64,000 nt of DNA, taken from the NCBI RefSeq assembly GCF_000685965.1, contig NZ_JMLE01000006.1:1-64000 (forward strand), in the 5' to 3' direction. The stretch is from Arthrobacter sp. UNC362MFTsu5.1. Lineage in GTDB: Bacteria; Actinomycetota; Actinomycetes; Actinomycetales; Micrococcaceae. The notes beneath the pieces were generated by a model. It was not told the DNA's origin, did no database searches, and worked only from the letters and a program-made list of their open reading frames with translations. Below, piece by piece: positions 44,946 through 54,097 of the stretch (positions within the stretch are counted from its first letter, which is position 1; every line of letters begins with the position of its first letter). The translations under genes and the position numbers were made by a program.

Positions 44946-45992
44946 TTAGGCGTCCTGGGCGGCTGGGACTGCCGCGTCAGCAGCGGTATCGCGCAGCGGG
45001 CGGCGGGCCAGCCAGGCGGCCACGATGGCCCCCGAGATGTTGTGCCAGAGTGAAAACACCGCGGACGGCAGCGCCGCCAGGGGGCTGAAGTGGGCCGTTG
45101 CCAGCGTGGCGGCCAGGCCGGAATTCTGCATCCCCACTTCAAAAGCCAGTGCGCGGCGGGCCTTGTCGTCCAGGCGGCCGAGCTTCCCGGCCAGGTAACC
45201 GAGGCCCAGGCCGAAACCGTTGTGCAGCACAACGGCAAGGAACACGATGCCGCCCGCAGCAACAATCTTGCTGGCGCTGCCGGCCACCACAATCGCCACA
45301 ATCAGTGAAATTACGACGGCGGACGCCCAGGGAAGCGCCGGCAGCACCTTCGCGACGAGCTTCTTGAGGAACAGGCGCGCCAGGAGTCCCGCAACCACCG
45401 GCAGCAGGACGGTCTTGACGATGTCCAGGACCATGGCACCGGCATCGATCTGCAGGAAGGACCCCGCCAGGAACAGGACCAGCAGGGGAGTGACGATCGG
45501 AGCGATCAGCGTGGAGACGGACGCGACGGCCACCGACAGTGCCACATCGCCCTTGGCCAGGAAAGCCATCACGTTCGAGGCCGTTCCCGACGGTGCGCAG
45601 CCCACCAGGATGAGGCCTACGGCCAGTTCGGGTGGCAGGTTGAGTCCTACGGCAATCAGCCAGCCGGCACCCGGCATGATCACGTAGTGGGCCACGATGC
45701 CCAGCACCACGGCCCAGGGGCGCTTGACCACCGAGGCAAAGTCCGGCGGGGTCAGCGTCAGGCCCATGCAGAACATGATGATGCCCAGCAGGTAGGGGAC
45801 GCTGGGGCCCATGGGCTTGAAGGCGCCGGGCAGCAGGAAGCCGGCAATGCCTGCGGCGACTACCAGCAGCGGGAAAACCGTGACGGCGATCCGGGCAATT
45901 TTCGCCTCGGCGGCCAGTGCCGGATTCAGCGGGGCGGCGTCGGCTTCGGGGCCGGCTGCGGAGTTATCGTGGGTTTTTGTTGCCTCAAGCAT
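44946..45992 (-). CDS. Bile acid:sodium symporter family transporter
   Basis: A 348-residue protein with about ten membrane segments of the BASS/SBF type. It has YLLGIIMFCMGLTLTPPDF, LVGCAPSGTASNVMAFLAKG and FEVGMQNSGLAATLATAHF. In this fold the two crossover helices with the PSGTASN and EVGMQNSG motifs form the sodium/substrate site. Bacterial members import organic anions such as pyruvate, pantoate or bile acids. The first 30 residues are polar and vary within the family. It is adjacent to the convergent TetR gene. Confidence 0.87.
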   Translation of the reverse strand: MLEATKTHDNSAAGPEADAAPLNPALAAEAKIARIAVTVFPLLVVAAGIAGFLLPGAFKPMGPSVPYLLGIIMFCMGLTLTPPDFASVVKRPWAVVLGIVAHYVIMPGAGWLIAVGLNLPPELAVGLILVGCAPSGTASNVMAFLAKGDVALSVAVASVSTLIAPIVTPLLVLFLAGSFLQIDAGAMVLDIVKTVLLPVVAGLLARLFLKKLVAKVLPALPWASAVVISLIVAIVVAGSASKIVAAGGIVFLAVVLHNGFGLGLGYLAGKLGRLDDKARRALAFEVGMQNSGLAATLATAHFSPLAALPSAVFSLWHNISGAIVAAWLARRPLRDTAADAAVPAAQDA

Positions 45993-46043
45993 CCAATAAT
46001 GCTCACATCCTGGCGCCTATTCCAGCCACTTCATGAACAGACG

Positions 46044-46247
46044 TCAGACATTTGTGTCGGATTTCGGGCCGCTGTAATCGGCGATGTGCGCCGTGGCTGC
46101 GTGCTCGCGGATCTCCGTGACGCCGGAAGCTGCCGCTGCGCTGTCCCGGTAAATGCCCGAGACTGCCAGGATGTTGCCTGCGCCGTTGACGAGCCGGATG
46201 CGGACGCCGCCCTGTTCCGCGGCGACGAGTTCGAATTTACCTGCCAT
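46044..46247 (-). CDS. Short DUF1508 (YegP-like) protein
   Basis: A 67-residue protein consisting of a single DUF1508 unit, starting MAGKFELVAAEQGGVRIRLV and with GIYRDSAAAASGVTEIREHA. ATG 46247 follows GGGGAGG by 6 bp. It is the third DUF1508 gene of the window and the only one without a C-terminal extension. Function unknown. Confidence 0.75.
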   Translation of the reverse strand: MAGKFELVAAEQGGVRIRLVNGAGNILAVSGIYRDSAAAASGVTEIREHAATAHIADYSGPKSDTNV

Positions 46248-46401
46248 GCTGGACCTCCCCCAAGGTGGTGCGCCTGCACGGTAGCCGCAGGCTGCTCCCC
46301 TCCAACTGTAGATGACAATTCTTGTCATATGAATTAGACAACGATATGTGTCGGCAGGGCGGAAGGCCGGCAGCGTTGTGTGGCAGGCGCGCGGAACCGC
46401 G

Positions 46402-47904
46402 CTAGTCCGCGGCGTTCAGCTTCCCCGCGAGCCGTTCACGCATCTGGCTGCTGGCGGAGTTGAGGCCGATCAGCTCCACTTCCCTGCCGTGCCTGCGGTA
46501 CTTCTCGGTGACGGCGTCCAGCACCGCGATGGTGGACGCATCCCACAGGTGGGAGGCATGGAAATCGATGATGACGCGGTCCACCGTGGGTGCGGCATCG
46601 CGGGCGTACTCGAACTGCGTGTAGAGGTCGTTGGAGGAGGCGAAGAAGAGCTCCCCGTCGACTGTGTACGTGGCAACGGTGTCTCCGTTGAGTTCGATCT
46701 CCGTCCGTTCCACGGTGGCGAAGTGGGCTACGCGCCGGGCAAACATGGCCATGGCCGCCAGCACGCCGACTCCCACGCCGATGGCCAGGTTGTGAGTGGC
46801 CACGACGGTGCCCACGGTGATGAGCATGACCGCTGTTTCGGACTTGGGCATCCGCTTAAGTGTCTTCGGGGCGATGGAGTGCCAGTCGAACGTGATGGCG
46901 GAGACGAAGATCATCACGGCCACCAGAGCGGCCATCGGGATCAGCCCCACGATGCCACCCAGCGTCACCACCAGGACCAGCAGGAAGACGCCGGCCAGGA
47001 ACGTGGACACCCTGCTCCGGGCGCCGGAGCCCTTGACGTTGATCATGGTCTGGCCGATCACGGCGCAGCCGCCCATGCCGCCGAGGAATCCGGTGACGAT
47101 GTTCGCGACGCCCTGGCCCCAGGACTCGCGGGTCTTGTTCGAGCGGGTATCGGTGATGTCGTCCACGAGCTTGGCCGTCATCAGCGATTCCAGCAGGCCC
47201 ACCAGCGCCATGGACAGCGCGAAGGGTGCGAGGATCTGAAAGGTCTCCAGCGTCAGCGGCACATTGGGAATGAAGAGGGACGGCAGGCTTTCGGGAAGCT
47301 GGCCCTTGTCCCGGACGGCTGGAACGTCGATGTGGGCCAGCACCGCAAACAATGTGAGCGCCACGATGGCCACCAGCGGGGAGGGCACGGACGTGGTCAG
47401 CCGCGGGAGCGCAACAACGATCACCAGCCCGATTGCCACGAGCGGATAGACCAGCCAGGGAACGTTGATCAGCTCGGGCAGCTGCGCCATGAACACAAGG
47501 ATGGCCAGGGCATTGACGAAACCCACCATCACGGAGCGCGGAATGAAGCGCATGAGCTTGGTGACGCCCAGGAGGGCCAGGAGAATCTGGAAGACTCCTG
47601 CCAGGATCACCCCGGCGATCAGGTAGTCCAGGCCGTGGCTCCGCATCAGCGGGGCGATCACCAGCGCAACCGCGCCGGTAGCTGCCGAGATCATGGCGGG
47701 CCTGCCGCCCACGAAAGAAATGGTGACGGCCATGGTGAAGGACGCGAACAGCCCGATCCGGGGATCCACGCCGGCAATGACGGAGAAGGCAATGGCCTCG
47801 GGGATGAGGGCCAGCGCCACCACCAGTCCGGCTAGGGCTTCGGTTTTGAGGCGGCGCGGGGAGCGGAGCGTGGCCCGGACGGACTGGAGTTGTTCGGGCT
47901 TCAT
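46402..47904 (-). CDS. SulP-family anion transporter with STAS domain
   Basis: A 500-residue SulP transporter. About 12 membrane segments fill residues 25-385, with the hallmark ALIPEAIAFSVIAGVDPRIG near the start and the GMGGCAVIGQTMINVK segment in the middle. A STAS domain follows (about 395-500; DFHASHLWDASTIAVLDAV). Bacterial members carry sulfate, bicarbonate or dicarboxylates. ATG 47904 lies 6 bp after the stop of the RelA/SpoT-type gene and has an AGGA site, so the two genes form an operon. Which anion is carried is not clear. Confidence 0.88.
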   Translation of the reverse strand: MKPEQLQSVRATLRSPRRLKTEALAGLVVALALIPEAIAFSVIAGVDPRIGLFASFTMAVTISFVGGRPAMISAATGAVALVIAPLMRSHGLDYLIAGVILAGVFQILLALLGVTKLMRFIPRSVMVGFVNALAILVFMAQLPELINVPWLVYPLVAIGLVIVVALPRLTTSVPSPLVAIVALTLFAVLAHIDVPAVRDKGQLPESLPSLFIPNVPLTLETFQILAPFALSMALVGLLESLMTAKLVDDITDTRSNKTRESWGQGVANIVTGFLGGMGGCAVIGQTMINVKGSGARSRVSTFLAGVFLLVLVVTLGGIVGLIPMAALVAVMIFVSAITFDWHSIAPKTLKRMPKSETAVMLITVGTVVATHNLAIGVGVGVLAAMAMFARRVAHFATVERTEIELNGDTVATYTVDGELFFASSNDLYTQFEYARDAAPTVDRVIIDFHASHLWDASTIAVLDAVTEKYRRHGREVELIGLNSASSQMRERLAGKLNAAD

Positions 47905-47910
47905 GTGTTC

Positions 47911-49017
47911 CTAGGGCTTGGTCTGGCGATAGCGCTCGATCTGCTTCAGCCTCCGCAGGAGACTGTCGCGCCGGGGGTGCGGAACGACGTCGGGCGCCTC
48001 CGCGGTGAGGTCAATGTGTTTGGTGCCGTACTGCCACAGCAGCAGGTCATCCAGCAGCCGGTCCGGGCCGGGGGAGTACCTGTGGTCCAGGGCCTTGCGG
48101 ACCTCGGTGATCCGGTTCGCGCTGAGCAGCTCTGCCAGCTGCATGGTCTGGTTGAGGCCGTGCGCCGCCATGAGTTCGGCTGCCCAGCCCCAGTCATCAT
48201 CCACTTTACGGTCAACGTGCGGAAGCAGCGTCCGCCAGACGTCGCGGATCCGGTTGGGTGTGAGCTGGGCTGCGCCTTCACCGTCCGTGTCCCAGTAGCT
48301 TCGGACTTCTTCGTACCGTTCGTGCAGGTCCGCGAAGGCGCCTTCCACTGTTTCCAGCATGGCCGCCGTGGCGGTGAACTGGCGGTCGAAATGCGGAGTC
48401 CAGGCCCGCGGGTCCTCGGCCTTGAAGCGGATGTCGTGCTCGATCTCGCTCCAGGCATGCGCAAAAACGGTGCGTATCTGGCATTCAAAGAAGTAGCTGC
48501 CGTTGGGCTGGATGTCCGGGTTGAACGCCTGCTGGTACTCCTTCACGGCCTCGTTCTGGATTGTCCGCAGGATCAGGTGCCGGCTGGAGTAGCCGTAGGT
48601 ACCGGATTCGATGGAGCCGATGTCCTTTTCGCGGTCGCCGCGGCAGTCAAAGAGCTGCCGCTGGCGCTTGATCAGGTTGGCCACCACCGCGTTCTCTGCC
48701 GGCAGCTTGGTGATGACGCGGACGCCCACCATGTCATTGAGCGTGCGGAACGGGTCCGGGAACTTCAGGACCGGCGGCCCGCCCGGTTCCAACGGTTCCT
48801 CCACACGGGAAATCTTCTCCTTGAAGGACTCCACTGTCTTGGTGCGGCCGGTGACGAACAGCGGCGTTACCTCGGTGTCCTTGAGCATGCTCCGCAGCGT
48901 CAGCAGGACTTCCCGCGTGACCAGCTTCAGGGCAGGGCGCACCCGTGCATAGAGCTCCACGTTTTCCTGCACGGACTCGCGCAGGCCTGCGTCCAGGCGG
49001 TCCCAGTTGGTAGCCAT
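47911..49017 (-). CDS. RelA/SpoT-type (p)ppGpp synthetase-domain protein
   Basis: A 368-residue protein with a RelA/SpoT synthetase domain at about residues 50-220 and no hydrolase (HD), TGS or ACT domain. Substrate residues are in TGRTKTVESFKEKI, LNDMVGVRVITK, GYSSRHLIL (in place of the usual GYRSxH) and ECQIRTVFAHAWSEIEHDIR. About 140 C-terminal residues are helical and unassigned. It probably makes (p)ppGpp or a related alarmone, or pyrophosphorylates another nucleotide or RNA as toxSAS proteins do. It is coupled to the sulP gene. Confidence 0.83.
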   Translation of the reverse strand: MATNWDRLDAGLRESVQENVELYARVRPALKLVTREVLLTLRSMLKDTEVTPLFVTGRTKTVESFKEKISRVEEPLEPGGPPVLKFPDPFRTLNDMVGVRVITKLPAENAVVANLIKRQRQLFDCRGDREKDIGSIESGTYGYSSRHLILRTIQNEAVKEYQQAFNPDIQPNGSYFFECQIRTVFAHAWSEIEHDIRFKAEDPRAWTPHFDRQFTATAAMLETVEGAFADLHERYEEVRSYWDTDGEGAAQLTPNRIRDVWRTLLPHVDRKVDDDWGWAAELMAAHGLNQTMQLAELLSANRITEVRKALDHRYSPGPDRLLDDLLLWQYGTKHIDLTAEAPDVVPHPRRDSLLRRLKQIERYRQTKP

Positions 49018-49170
49018 GTTTCCAGCTTACGGGCGGCCTGCGACAGCCAGGCGGGTGACACCCCCGGGCAGCGCCGCCCGTGGCGCCGCGGTGCATGCGG
49101 CGAACGGCGTACGGCACCGCCGTCGAACGCGCTGGCGCAAGCTGTCTGCCGCCCAAGGTAGGCTCGGCAC

Positions 49171-50082
49171 ATGGCTGATGTGCGGCGTCGGACCCTGCTT
49201 TCCCGCGGGCTTCTTGGCGCCGCCGCAGCAGTGACACTGGGGGCACTGTCCGCTTCCTGTTCGTCGGGCCCGAAGGAGGACGCAGTGAAGCGGCACAAGT
49301 ACCAGTACGGCGATGACCCCAGCCAGTGGGGTGAGCTGTTCCTGCCGGACGCGGCGGTAACCCGCGGCGTGGTGGTGGTCATCCACGGCGGGTACTGGCG
49401 CTCGCAGTACGGCGCCGAGCTGGGCGAACCGCTGGCCCGGGACCTTGCCATGCACGGAATGCCCGCCTGGAACCTGGAGTACCGGCGCGCCGGCAACGGC
49501 GGCGGCTGGCCGCACACCTTCGAAGACGTGCTGGCGGGCATCGACAAACTCAGGGACGTAGCGGCGATCCACGGGCTCGGGCTGGAAAAAGTGGTGGCCC
49601 TGGGCCACTCCGCCGGCGGGCACCTTGCAGTCTGGGCCGCCGGCCGGACCCGGCTCGGACAGCTGGGCGCACCGGACGCTGACCGGCAGCTGAAACGCAG
49701 GAACGACGACGACGGCGCCGTGCAGCTCACCGGGGTGGTGAGCCAGGCCGGCCTCCTGAACCTGGCCGATGCCGAAAAGCTGAACCTCAGCAACGGCGCC
49801 GTCAGCAACCTGCTGGGCGGTTCGTCGGCGAAATACCCCAAACGCCACAAATACGCGGACCCCATGAGCGCAGTCCCGCTGCGGGTTCCCGTGTACGCCG
49901 TCCACGGCAGTGACGACGACGACGTTCCCGCCAGCCAGTCCGTGTCCTACGCCGGCGCGGCCAAGGCTGCGGGCGGACCCGTCCAGCTGCTCCACGTACC
50001 CGGCGACCACTTCGCCTTGATTGACCCCAAAGCCCCGGCCTACCGGAAATGCCGGGACCTGGTGCAGGAACTCCTGGGCTGA
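49171..50082 (+). CDS. Tat-exported lipoprotein alpha/beta hydrolase
   Basis: A 303-residue hydrolase of the alpha/beta fold. The N-terminus VRRRTLLSRGLLGAAAAV looks like a Tat signal, and LSASC at about residue 30 is a lipobox, so it should be an exported, lipid-anchored enzyme. The oxyanion HGGYW near residue 72, nucleophile GHSAGG, and a late Asp (DDDDVP) and His (GDHFAL) form the triad. Relatives are esterases and kynurenine formamidase-like enzymes. ATG 49171 follows TAGGCT by 6 bp, so the mRNA is probably leaderless. Confidence 0.82.
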   Translation: MADVRRRTLLSRGLLGAAAAVTLGALSASCSSGPKEDAVKRHKYQYGDDPSQWGELFLPDAAVTRGVVVVIHGGYWRSQYGAELGEPLARDLAMHGMPAWNLEYRRAGNGGGWPHTFEDVLAGIDKLRDVAAIHGLGLEKVVALGHSAGGHLAVWAAGRTRLGQLGAPDADRQLKRRNDDDGAVQLTGVVSQAGLLNLADAEKLNLSNGAVSNLLGGSSAKYPKRHKYADPMSAVPLRVPVYAVHGSDDDDVPASQSVSYAGAAKAAGGPVQLLHVPGDHFALIDPKAPAYRKCRDLVQELLG

Positions 50083-50196
50083 ACCGCCGCGCCGCCTCGG
50101 CCCGCGCGGCGGCAGGGCCCGTCCCCTAGACTGGACGAAGGTGCGCCGGGAAGTCTGGTCGGCATGATTTTGTCGACTCAACGTTTAGGACGCTTC

Positions 50197-51552
50197 ATGA
50201 GCCACACACCTCCGCCCGCCCCGGACGCCAAACCGCGCTTCACCGTCCTTGGCTACGGCAGCTACGCGGAATCGCTGCGCATCGGCGAGATCCTGCGCAA
50301 GGAAACGGTAGGCGGCGCCCTCCTCGTGGCCGCGGCCGTCATCGCCCTCATCTGGGCAAATTCACCGGTCTCCGACAGCTACTTCGCCTTGCGGGATTTC
50401 CGGATCGGGTACGAACCCTGGCACCTCGAGCTGAGCCTTGGCGCCTGGGCAGCCGACGGACTGCTGGCCATTTTCTTCTTCCTGGTGGGCCTGGAACTCA
50501 AACGGGAGTTCGTGGCCGGGGACCTGCGGCAGATCAGCAAGTCGATCGTGCCCGTGGCCGCCGCGGCCGGCGGCGTGATTGTTCCGGCGCTGATCTACAC
50601 CGCCGTGAACATCGCCAGCCCGGAAACCCTGCGCGGGTGGGCCATCCCCACCGCAACGGACATCGCGTTCGCCGTGGCGGTGCTGGCAATCATCGGCTCA
50701 CACCTGCCCAGTGCCCTGCGCATCTTCCTGCTCACCCTGGCGGTGGTGGACGACCTCATTGCCATCAGCATCATCGCGTTCTTCTATTCGAGCGACATCC
50801 AGGCCGCCCCGCTGCTGTCCGCCCTCATCCCGCTGGCCCTTTACGCCTTCCTGGCCCAGAGGTACCGCCGCTTCTTCGGCACCCACTTCCTGGCGGCCTG
50901 GGCCATCCTCCTGCCGCTCGGCGTCGCCACCTGGGCCCTGGTGCACGCCTCCGGCATCCATGCCACGGTGGCGGGCGTGCTGCTGGGGTTCGCCGTGCCG
51001 GTGCTCCGGTCCAAGGCCAGCGGAGGTCCGGACGCCGGACCCGGCCTCGCGGAAATCTTTGAACACCGCTTCCGTCCCATTTCCGCCGGAGTGGCCGTTC
51101 CCGTCTTCGCCTTCTTCTCGGCCGGGGTGGCCGTCGGGGGCTGGGAAGGGCTGGGTTCGGCGCTGGCCGACCCCGTGGCTATCGGTATCATCATGGCCCT
51201 CGTCCTGGGCAAGCCGGTGGGAATCATGGGCACCACGTGGATCCTCACCAAGGCCACCCGGGCGCGGCTGGACGCGTCCTTCAAGTGGATCGACGTGTTT
51301 GGAGTTTCCCTGCTGGCCGGGATCGGTTTCACTGTGTCGCTGCTGGTCGCGGAACTCAGCTTCGGCCACGGCAGCCTGCACGACGACCACGCGAAGGTTG
51401 GCATCCTGGCGGCGTCGGTCCTCGCCGCAATGCTGGCAGCCGTGGTGCTGCGGACCAGGAACCGCCAGTACCGCGAAGCGGAGGAACGCGAAAAGGTGGA
51501 CTCGGACCAGGACGGCATCCCGGACGTCTACGAACACGGAAACCAGGCCTGA
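50197..51552 (+). CDS. nhaA: Na+/H+ antiporter NhaA
   Basis: A 451-residue NhaA antiporter, which exports sodium in exchange for protons. The core has about 12 membrane segments, with [14 protein letters not shown], the [16 protein letters not shown] segment and the pair of membrane Asp in [10 protein letters not shown]. Its C-terminal tail ends with [15 protein letters not shown], a thrombospondin-3/EF-like calcium-binding motif not usual in NhaA. ATG 50197 follows TTAGGA. TAGACT near 50127-50132 may be the promoter -10. Confidence 0.92.
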   Translation: MSHTPPPAPDAKPRFTVLGYGSYAESLRIGEILRKETVGGALLVAAAVIALIWANSPVSDSYFALRDFRIGYEPWHLELSLGAWAADGLLAIFFFLVGLELKREFVAGDLRQISKSIVPVAAAAGGVIVPALIYTAVNIASPETLRGWAIPTATDIAFAVAVLAIIGSHLPSALRIFLLTLAVVDDLIAISIIAFFYSSDIQAAPLLSALIPLALYAFLAQRYRRFFGTHFLAAWAILLPLGVATWALVHASGIHATVAGVLLGFAVPVLRSKASGGPDAGPGLAEIFEHRFRPISAGVAVPVFAFFSAGVAVGGWEGLGSALADPVAIGIIMALVLGKPVGIMGTTWILTKATRARLDASFKWIDVFGVSLLAGIGFTVSLLVAELSFGHGSLHDDHAKVGILAASVLAAMLAAVVLRTRNRQYREAEEREKVDSDQDGIPDVYEHGNQA

Positions 51553-51577
51553 CGGGCTCCGCCGGCCTCTTGCTGCG

Positions 51578-51597
51578 CCATACCCCTATGGGTATGG
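51578..51597. promoter_or_regulatory. CsoR/CstR-like operator
   Basis: CCATACCC (51578-51585), a 4-bp spacer CTAT, then GGGTATGG (51590-51597): a perfect palindrome matching the ATACCC-N4-GGGTAT class bound by CsoR/CstR repressors. It lies 60 bp before the persulfide dioxygenase-rhodanese gene. No CsoR-type gene is in the window. Confidence 0.75.
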
Positions 51598-51656
51598 TTT
51601 GAATACGGCCGGAAGCCCCGCCGCCAGGGGCAGGTAAGGCCGCCGAGGAGGATGCC

Positions 51657-53021
51657 ATGGACGTCATTGTCATCGATACGCCGCCGCTGGGAGACCGGAG
51701 CTACCTGGTGCACGACGGCACGGTGGGCCTGGTCATCGACCCGCAGCGGGACACCGACCGGGTGGAGGCCGCCGCGCGTCAAGCGGGCGTAACCATCACC
51801 CACGTCGCTGAAACGCACCTCCACAACGACTACGTCACCGGCGGCCTGGAGCTCGCCAGAGCCCACGGCGCCAAGTACCTGGTCAACGCCGCGGACCCGG
51901 TCCAGTTCGAGCGCGAAGCCATCACCGACGGCCAGGCATTCCGCGTGGGATCCCTGACGGTCAGGGCCGTCGCCACTCCGGGACACACCCACACCCACCT
52001 GTCCTTCATCGTGGACGACGGCGACAGGCAGGCCGTGTTCTCCGGCGGCAGCCTGCTGTACGGCTCCGTGGGCCGGACCGACCTGGTCGCCGCGTCCGAC
52101 ACCGTGGGCCTGACCCACGACCAGTACGCTTCCGTTCGCCGGCTCGTGGCCGAGGCGCGGCCCGAAGCAGCACTGTTTCCCACGCACGGCTTCGGATCGT
52201 TCTGTTCCTCCGGCCCGGCCAGCAGGGCGGGTTCCTCCACTCTTGGCGATCAGCTCACTGCCAACCACGCCCTCACCGATCCGGACGAGGACCACTTCGT
52301 CCAGGAACTCATCGCCAACCTCTCCGCGTACCCCTCGTACTACGCGCACATGGGTGCCCTGAACGCCAAGGGGCCCGGCCCCGCTGACCTCGCCGTCCCG
52401 GAGTCCGTGGACCCCGCAGAGCTCACCCGCCGCCTGGATGACGGCGAGTGGGTGGTTGACCTTCGCCGCCGCGTGGCGTTCGCCAGCAACCACCTCAAGG
52501 GCAGCGTCAGCTTCGAATACGGCAGCGGCTCCAACTTCACCACCTACCTGGGCTGGGTCCTGCCCTGGGATGAGAAGCTCACCCTCGTGGGCTCGCGCGA
52601 GGACGTTGAAAAGGCCATCCGGGACCTTTCCCGCATCGGCATCGATTCGCCGGATGCCGCGGTCGGAACCGAGCCGCAGGCGCTGGCGCCGGATGCCGCC
52701 ATCGCCTCCTACCCGCGGGTCGGCTGGGACGGCCTGCTGGCAGGCCGCACGGACGGTGACACGGTCCTTGACGTGCGTCGGACGGACGAGTTCGCTGCGT
52801 CCCATGTGGCCGGTGCCGTCAACGTTCCCGTCCACCAGCTCCTGACCCGCCTGGGCGAAGTGCCGGCCGGACGGCTGTGGGTCCACTGCGGAACCGGCTA
52901 CCGGGCCGGAGTCGCTGCCAGCCTGCTGCAGCGCGCGGGCCGGGACGTGGTCCACCTGGATGCGAGGTTCAGCGACGCCGAGGCAGCCGGGGTGCCCCTG
53001 GACAACGCCCCGCCAGCGTAA
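51657..53021 (+). CDS. Persulfide dioxygenase-type MBL-fold protein fused to rhodanese domains
   Basis: A 454-residue fusion. Residues 1-235 form a metallo-beta-lactamase fold of the ETHE1/SdoA type: ETHLHNDYVTGG as metal motif, ATPGHTHTHLSF and FPTHGFGSF. Two rhodanese-like domains follow: a degenerate one (about 255-340; no Cys) and an active one (about 360-450) with WVHCGTGYRAG. Such proteins (compare CstB) oxidise persulfides to sulfite or thiosulfate and detoxify sulfide. ATG 51657 follows GAGGAGG. The CsoR/CstR-type operator directly upstream supports persulfide induction. Confidence 0.88.
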   Translation: MDVIVIDTPPLGDRSYLVHDGTVGLVIDPQRDTDRVEAAARQAGVTITHVAETHLHNDYVTGGLELARAHGAKYLVNAADPVQFEREAITDGQAFRVGSLTVRAVATPGHTHTHLSFIVDDGDRQAVFSGGSLLYGSVGRTDLVAASDTVGLTHDQYASVRRLVAEARPEAALFPTHGFGSFCSSGPASRAGSSTLGDQLTANHALTDPDEDHFVQELIANLSAYPSYYAHMGALNAKGPGPADLAVPESVDPAELTRRLDDGEWVVDLRRRVAFASNHLKGSVSFEYGSGSNFTTYLGWVLPWDEKLTLVGSREDVEKAIRDLSRIGIDSPDAAVGTEPQALAPDAAIASYPRVGWDGLLAGRTDGDTVLDVRRTDEFAASHVAGAVNVPVHQLLTRLGEVPAGRLWVHCGTGYRAGVAASLLQRAGRDVVHLDARFSDAEAAGVPLDNAPPA

Positions 53022-53061
53022 TCAGGAGCGCACGCACCCCCTTCTCTGGCAGAGTATGACC

Positions 53062-54087
53062 ATGCTCACAGTTATTGGCGAAGGCCTGGTCGACGTTGTC
53101 CAACGATCCTCGGGAATCGAGGCCCACGTGGGCGGCAGCCCGCTCAACGTGGCAGTGGGGCTGGCGCGGCTGGACCACCCCGTGCAGTTCATCGGCAGGT
53201 TCGGGCGCGACGCCTACGGCGAGTCCGTGGCGGCCCACCTGAAATCCAGCTCGGTGATGGTCCCGCAGGGCCCGGATGCCCTGCCCACCAGCGTGGCCAC
53301 CGCATTAATCGACGACGACGGCGCCGCCACCTACACGTTCGACCTCGCCTGGGAGCTTCCCGGACTCGCGGACCGGCTGCCGTTCATGCTGCAGGGCACC
53401 ACCCTGGTGCACACCGGCTCCATCGCCACCATGCTGGCGCCGGGGGCCGCTGAGGTGCTTGCCGCCGTCGAGCACGCGCACCCCTCGGCCACCATCAGCT
53501 TCGACCCCAACTGCCGCCCCAGCATCATCACGGACGTGGACTATGCCCGCCGGCAGGCGGAAAAGTTCGTCACCCTCGCGGACGTGGTGAAGGCCTCCGA
53601 TGAGGACCTCGAATGGCTCTACCCCGGCGTGGACGTCCTGGAGTCGGCCCGGCGGTGGCTGTCCCTGGGCGGTCCCGAGGGGCCTGCCCTGGTGGTGGTG
53701 ACCCGCGGCGCGGCCGGACCGTGGGGCATCACGGCCGCCGGGGAAGCGGAGTTCCCCGCGCCCAGGGTGGAGGTGGCGGACACGGTGGGCGCAGGCGATT
53801 CCTTCATGGCCGCGCTGATTTCCGGGCTGGTGGACCGCGGCCTGGACGGTGCCCAGAACCGCAAGGAGCTGCGCGAACTACCGGCCGAGTCGCTCCGCGA
53901 ACTGCTGGCCCATGCGGCGTGGGCCGCCGCCGTCACCGTGTCCCGGCCGGGAGCCAACCCGCCGACGAGGGCCGAACTCAACCACCTCGAGCTCGAAAGC
54001 CTGGAACGCGAGGCGGAATCCGCCGCCGAACGGGATGCCGCGCTCGCCGGCGACGACCTGAGGAATGCCGACTCCGCCAGCAACTGA
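53062..54087 (+). CDS. PfkB-family carbohydrate kinase (fructokinase-like)
   Basis: A protein of about 341 residues of the PfkB family. It opens MLTVIGEGLVDVV, with the substrate loop HVGGSPLNVAVGLARL, and the catalytic DTVGAGDSFMAALISG near residue 240. Relatives phosphorylate fructose or similar sugars. I prefer ATG 53062 over 53056 because CAGAGT lies 6 bp before it, the leaderless spacing seen elsewhere. The last 30 residues are acidic/Glu-rich and unusual. The PEBP-like gene follows after 10 bp. Confidence 0.83.
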   Translation: MLTVIGEGLVDVVQRSSGIEAHVGGSPLNVAVGLARLDHPVQFIGRFGRDAYGESVAAHLKSSSVMVPQGPDALPTSVATALIDDDGAATYTFDLAWELPGLADRLPFMLQGTTLVHTGSIATMLAPGAAEVLAAVEHAHPSATISFDPNCRPSIITDVDYARRQAEKFVTLADVVKASDEDLEWLYPGVDVLESARRWLSLGGPEGPALVVVTRGAAGPWGITAAGEAEFPAPRVEVADTVGAGDSFMAALISGLVDRGLDGAQNRKELRELPAESLRELLAHAAWAAAVTVSRPGANPPTRAELNHLELESLEREAESAAERDAALAGDDLRNADSASN

Positions 54088-54097
54088 AAGGCAGCAC

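Noticed and set aside
46348..47835. 495-codon plus-strand frame opposite sulP
   Set aside because: Composition (His/Gly/Asp/Gln) is typical of an antisense shadow, and the SulP gene on the other strand is unmistakable.
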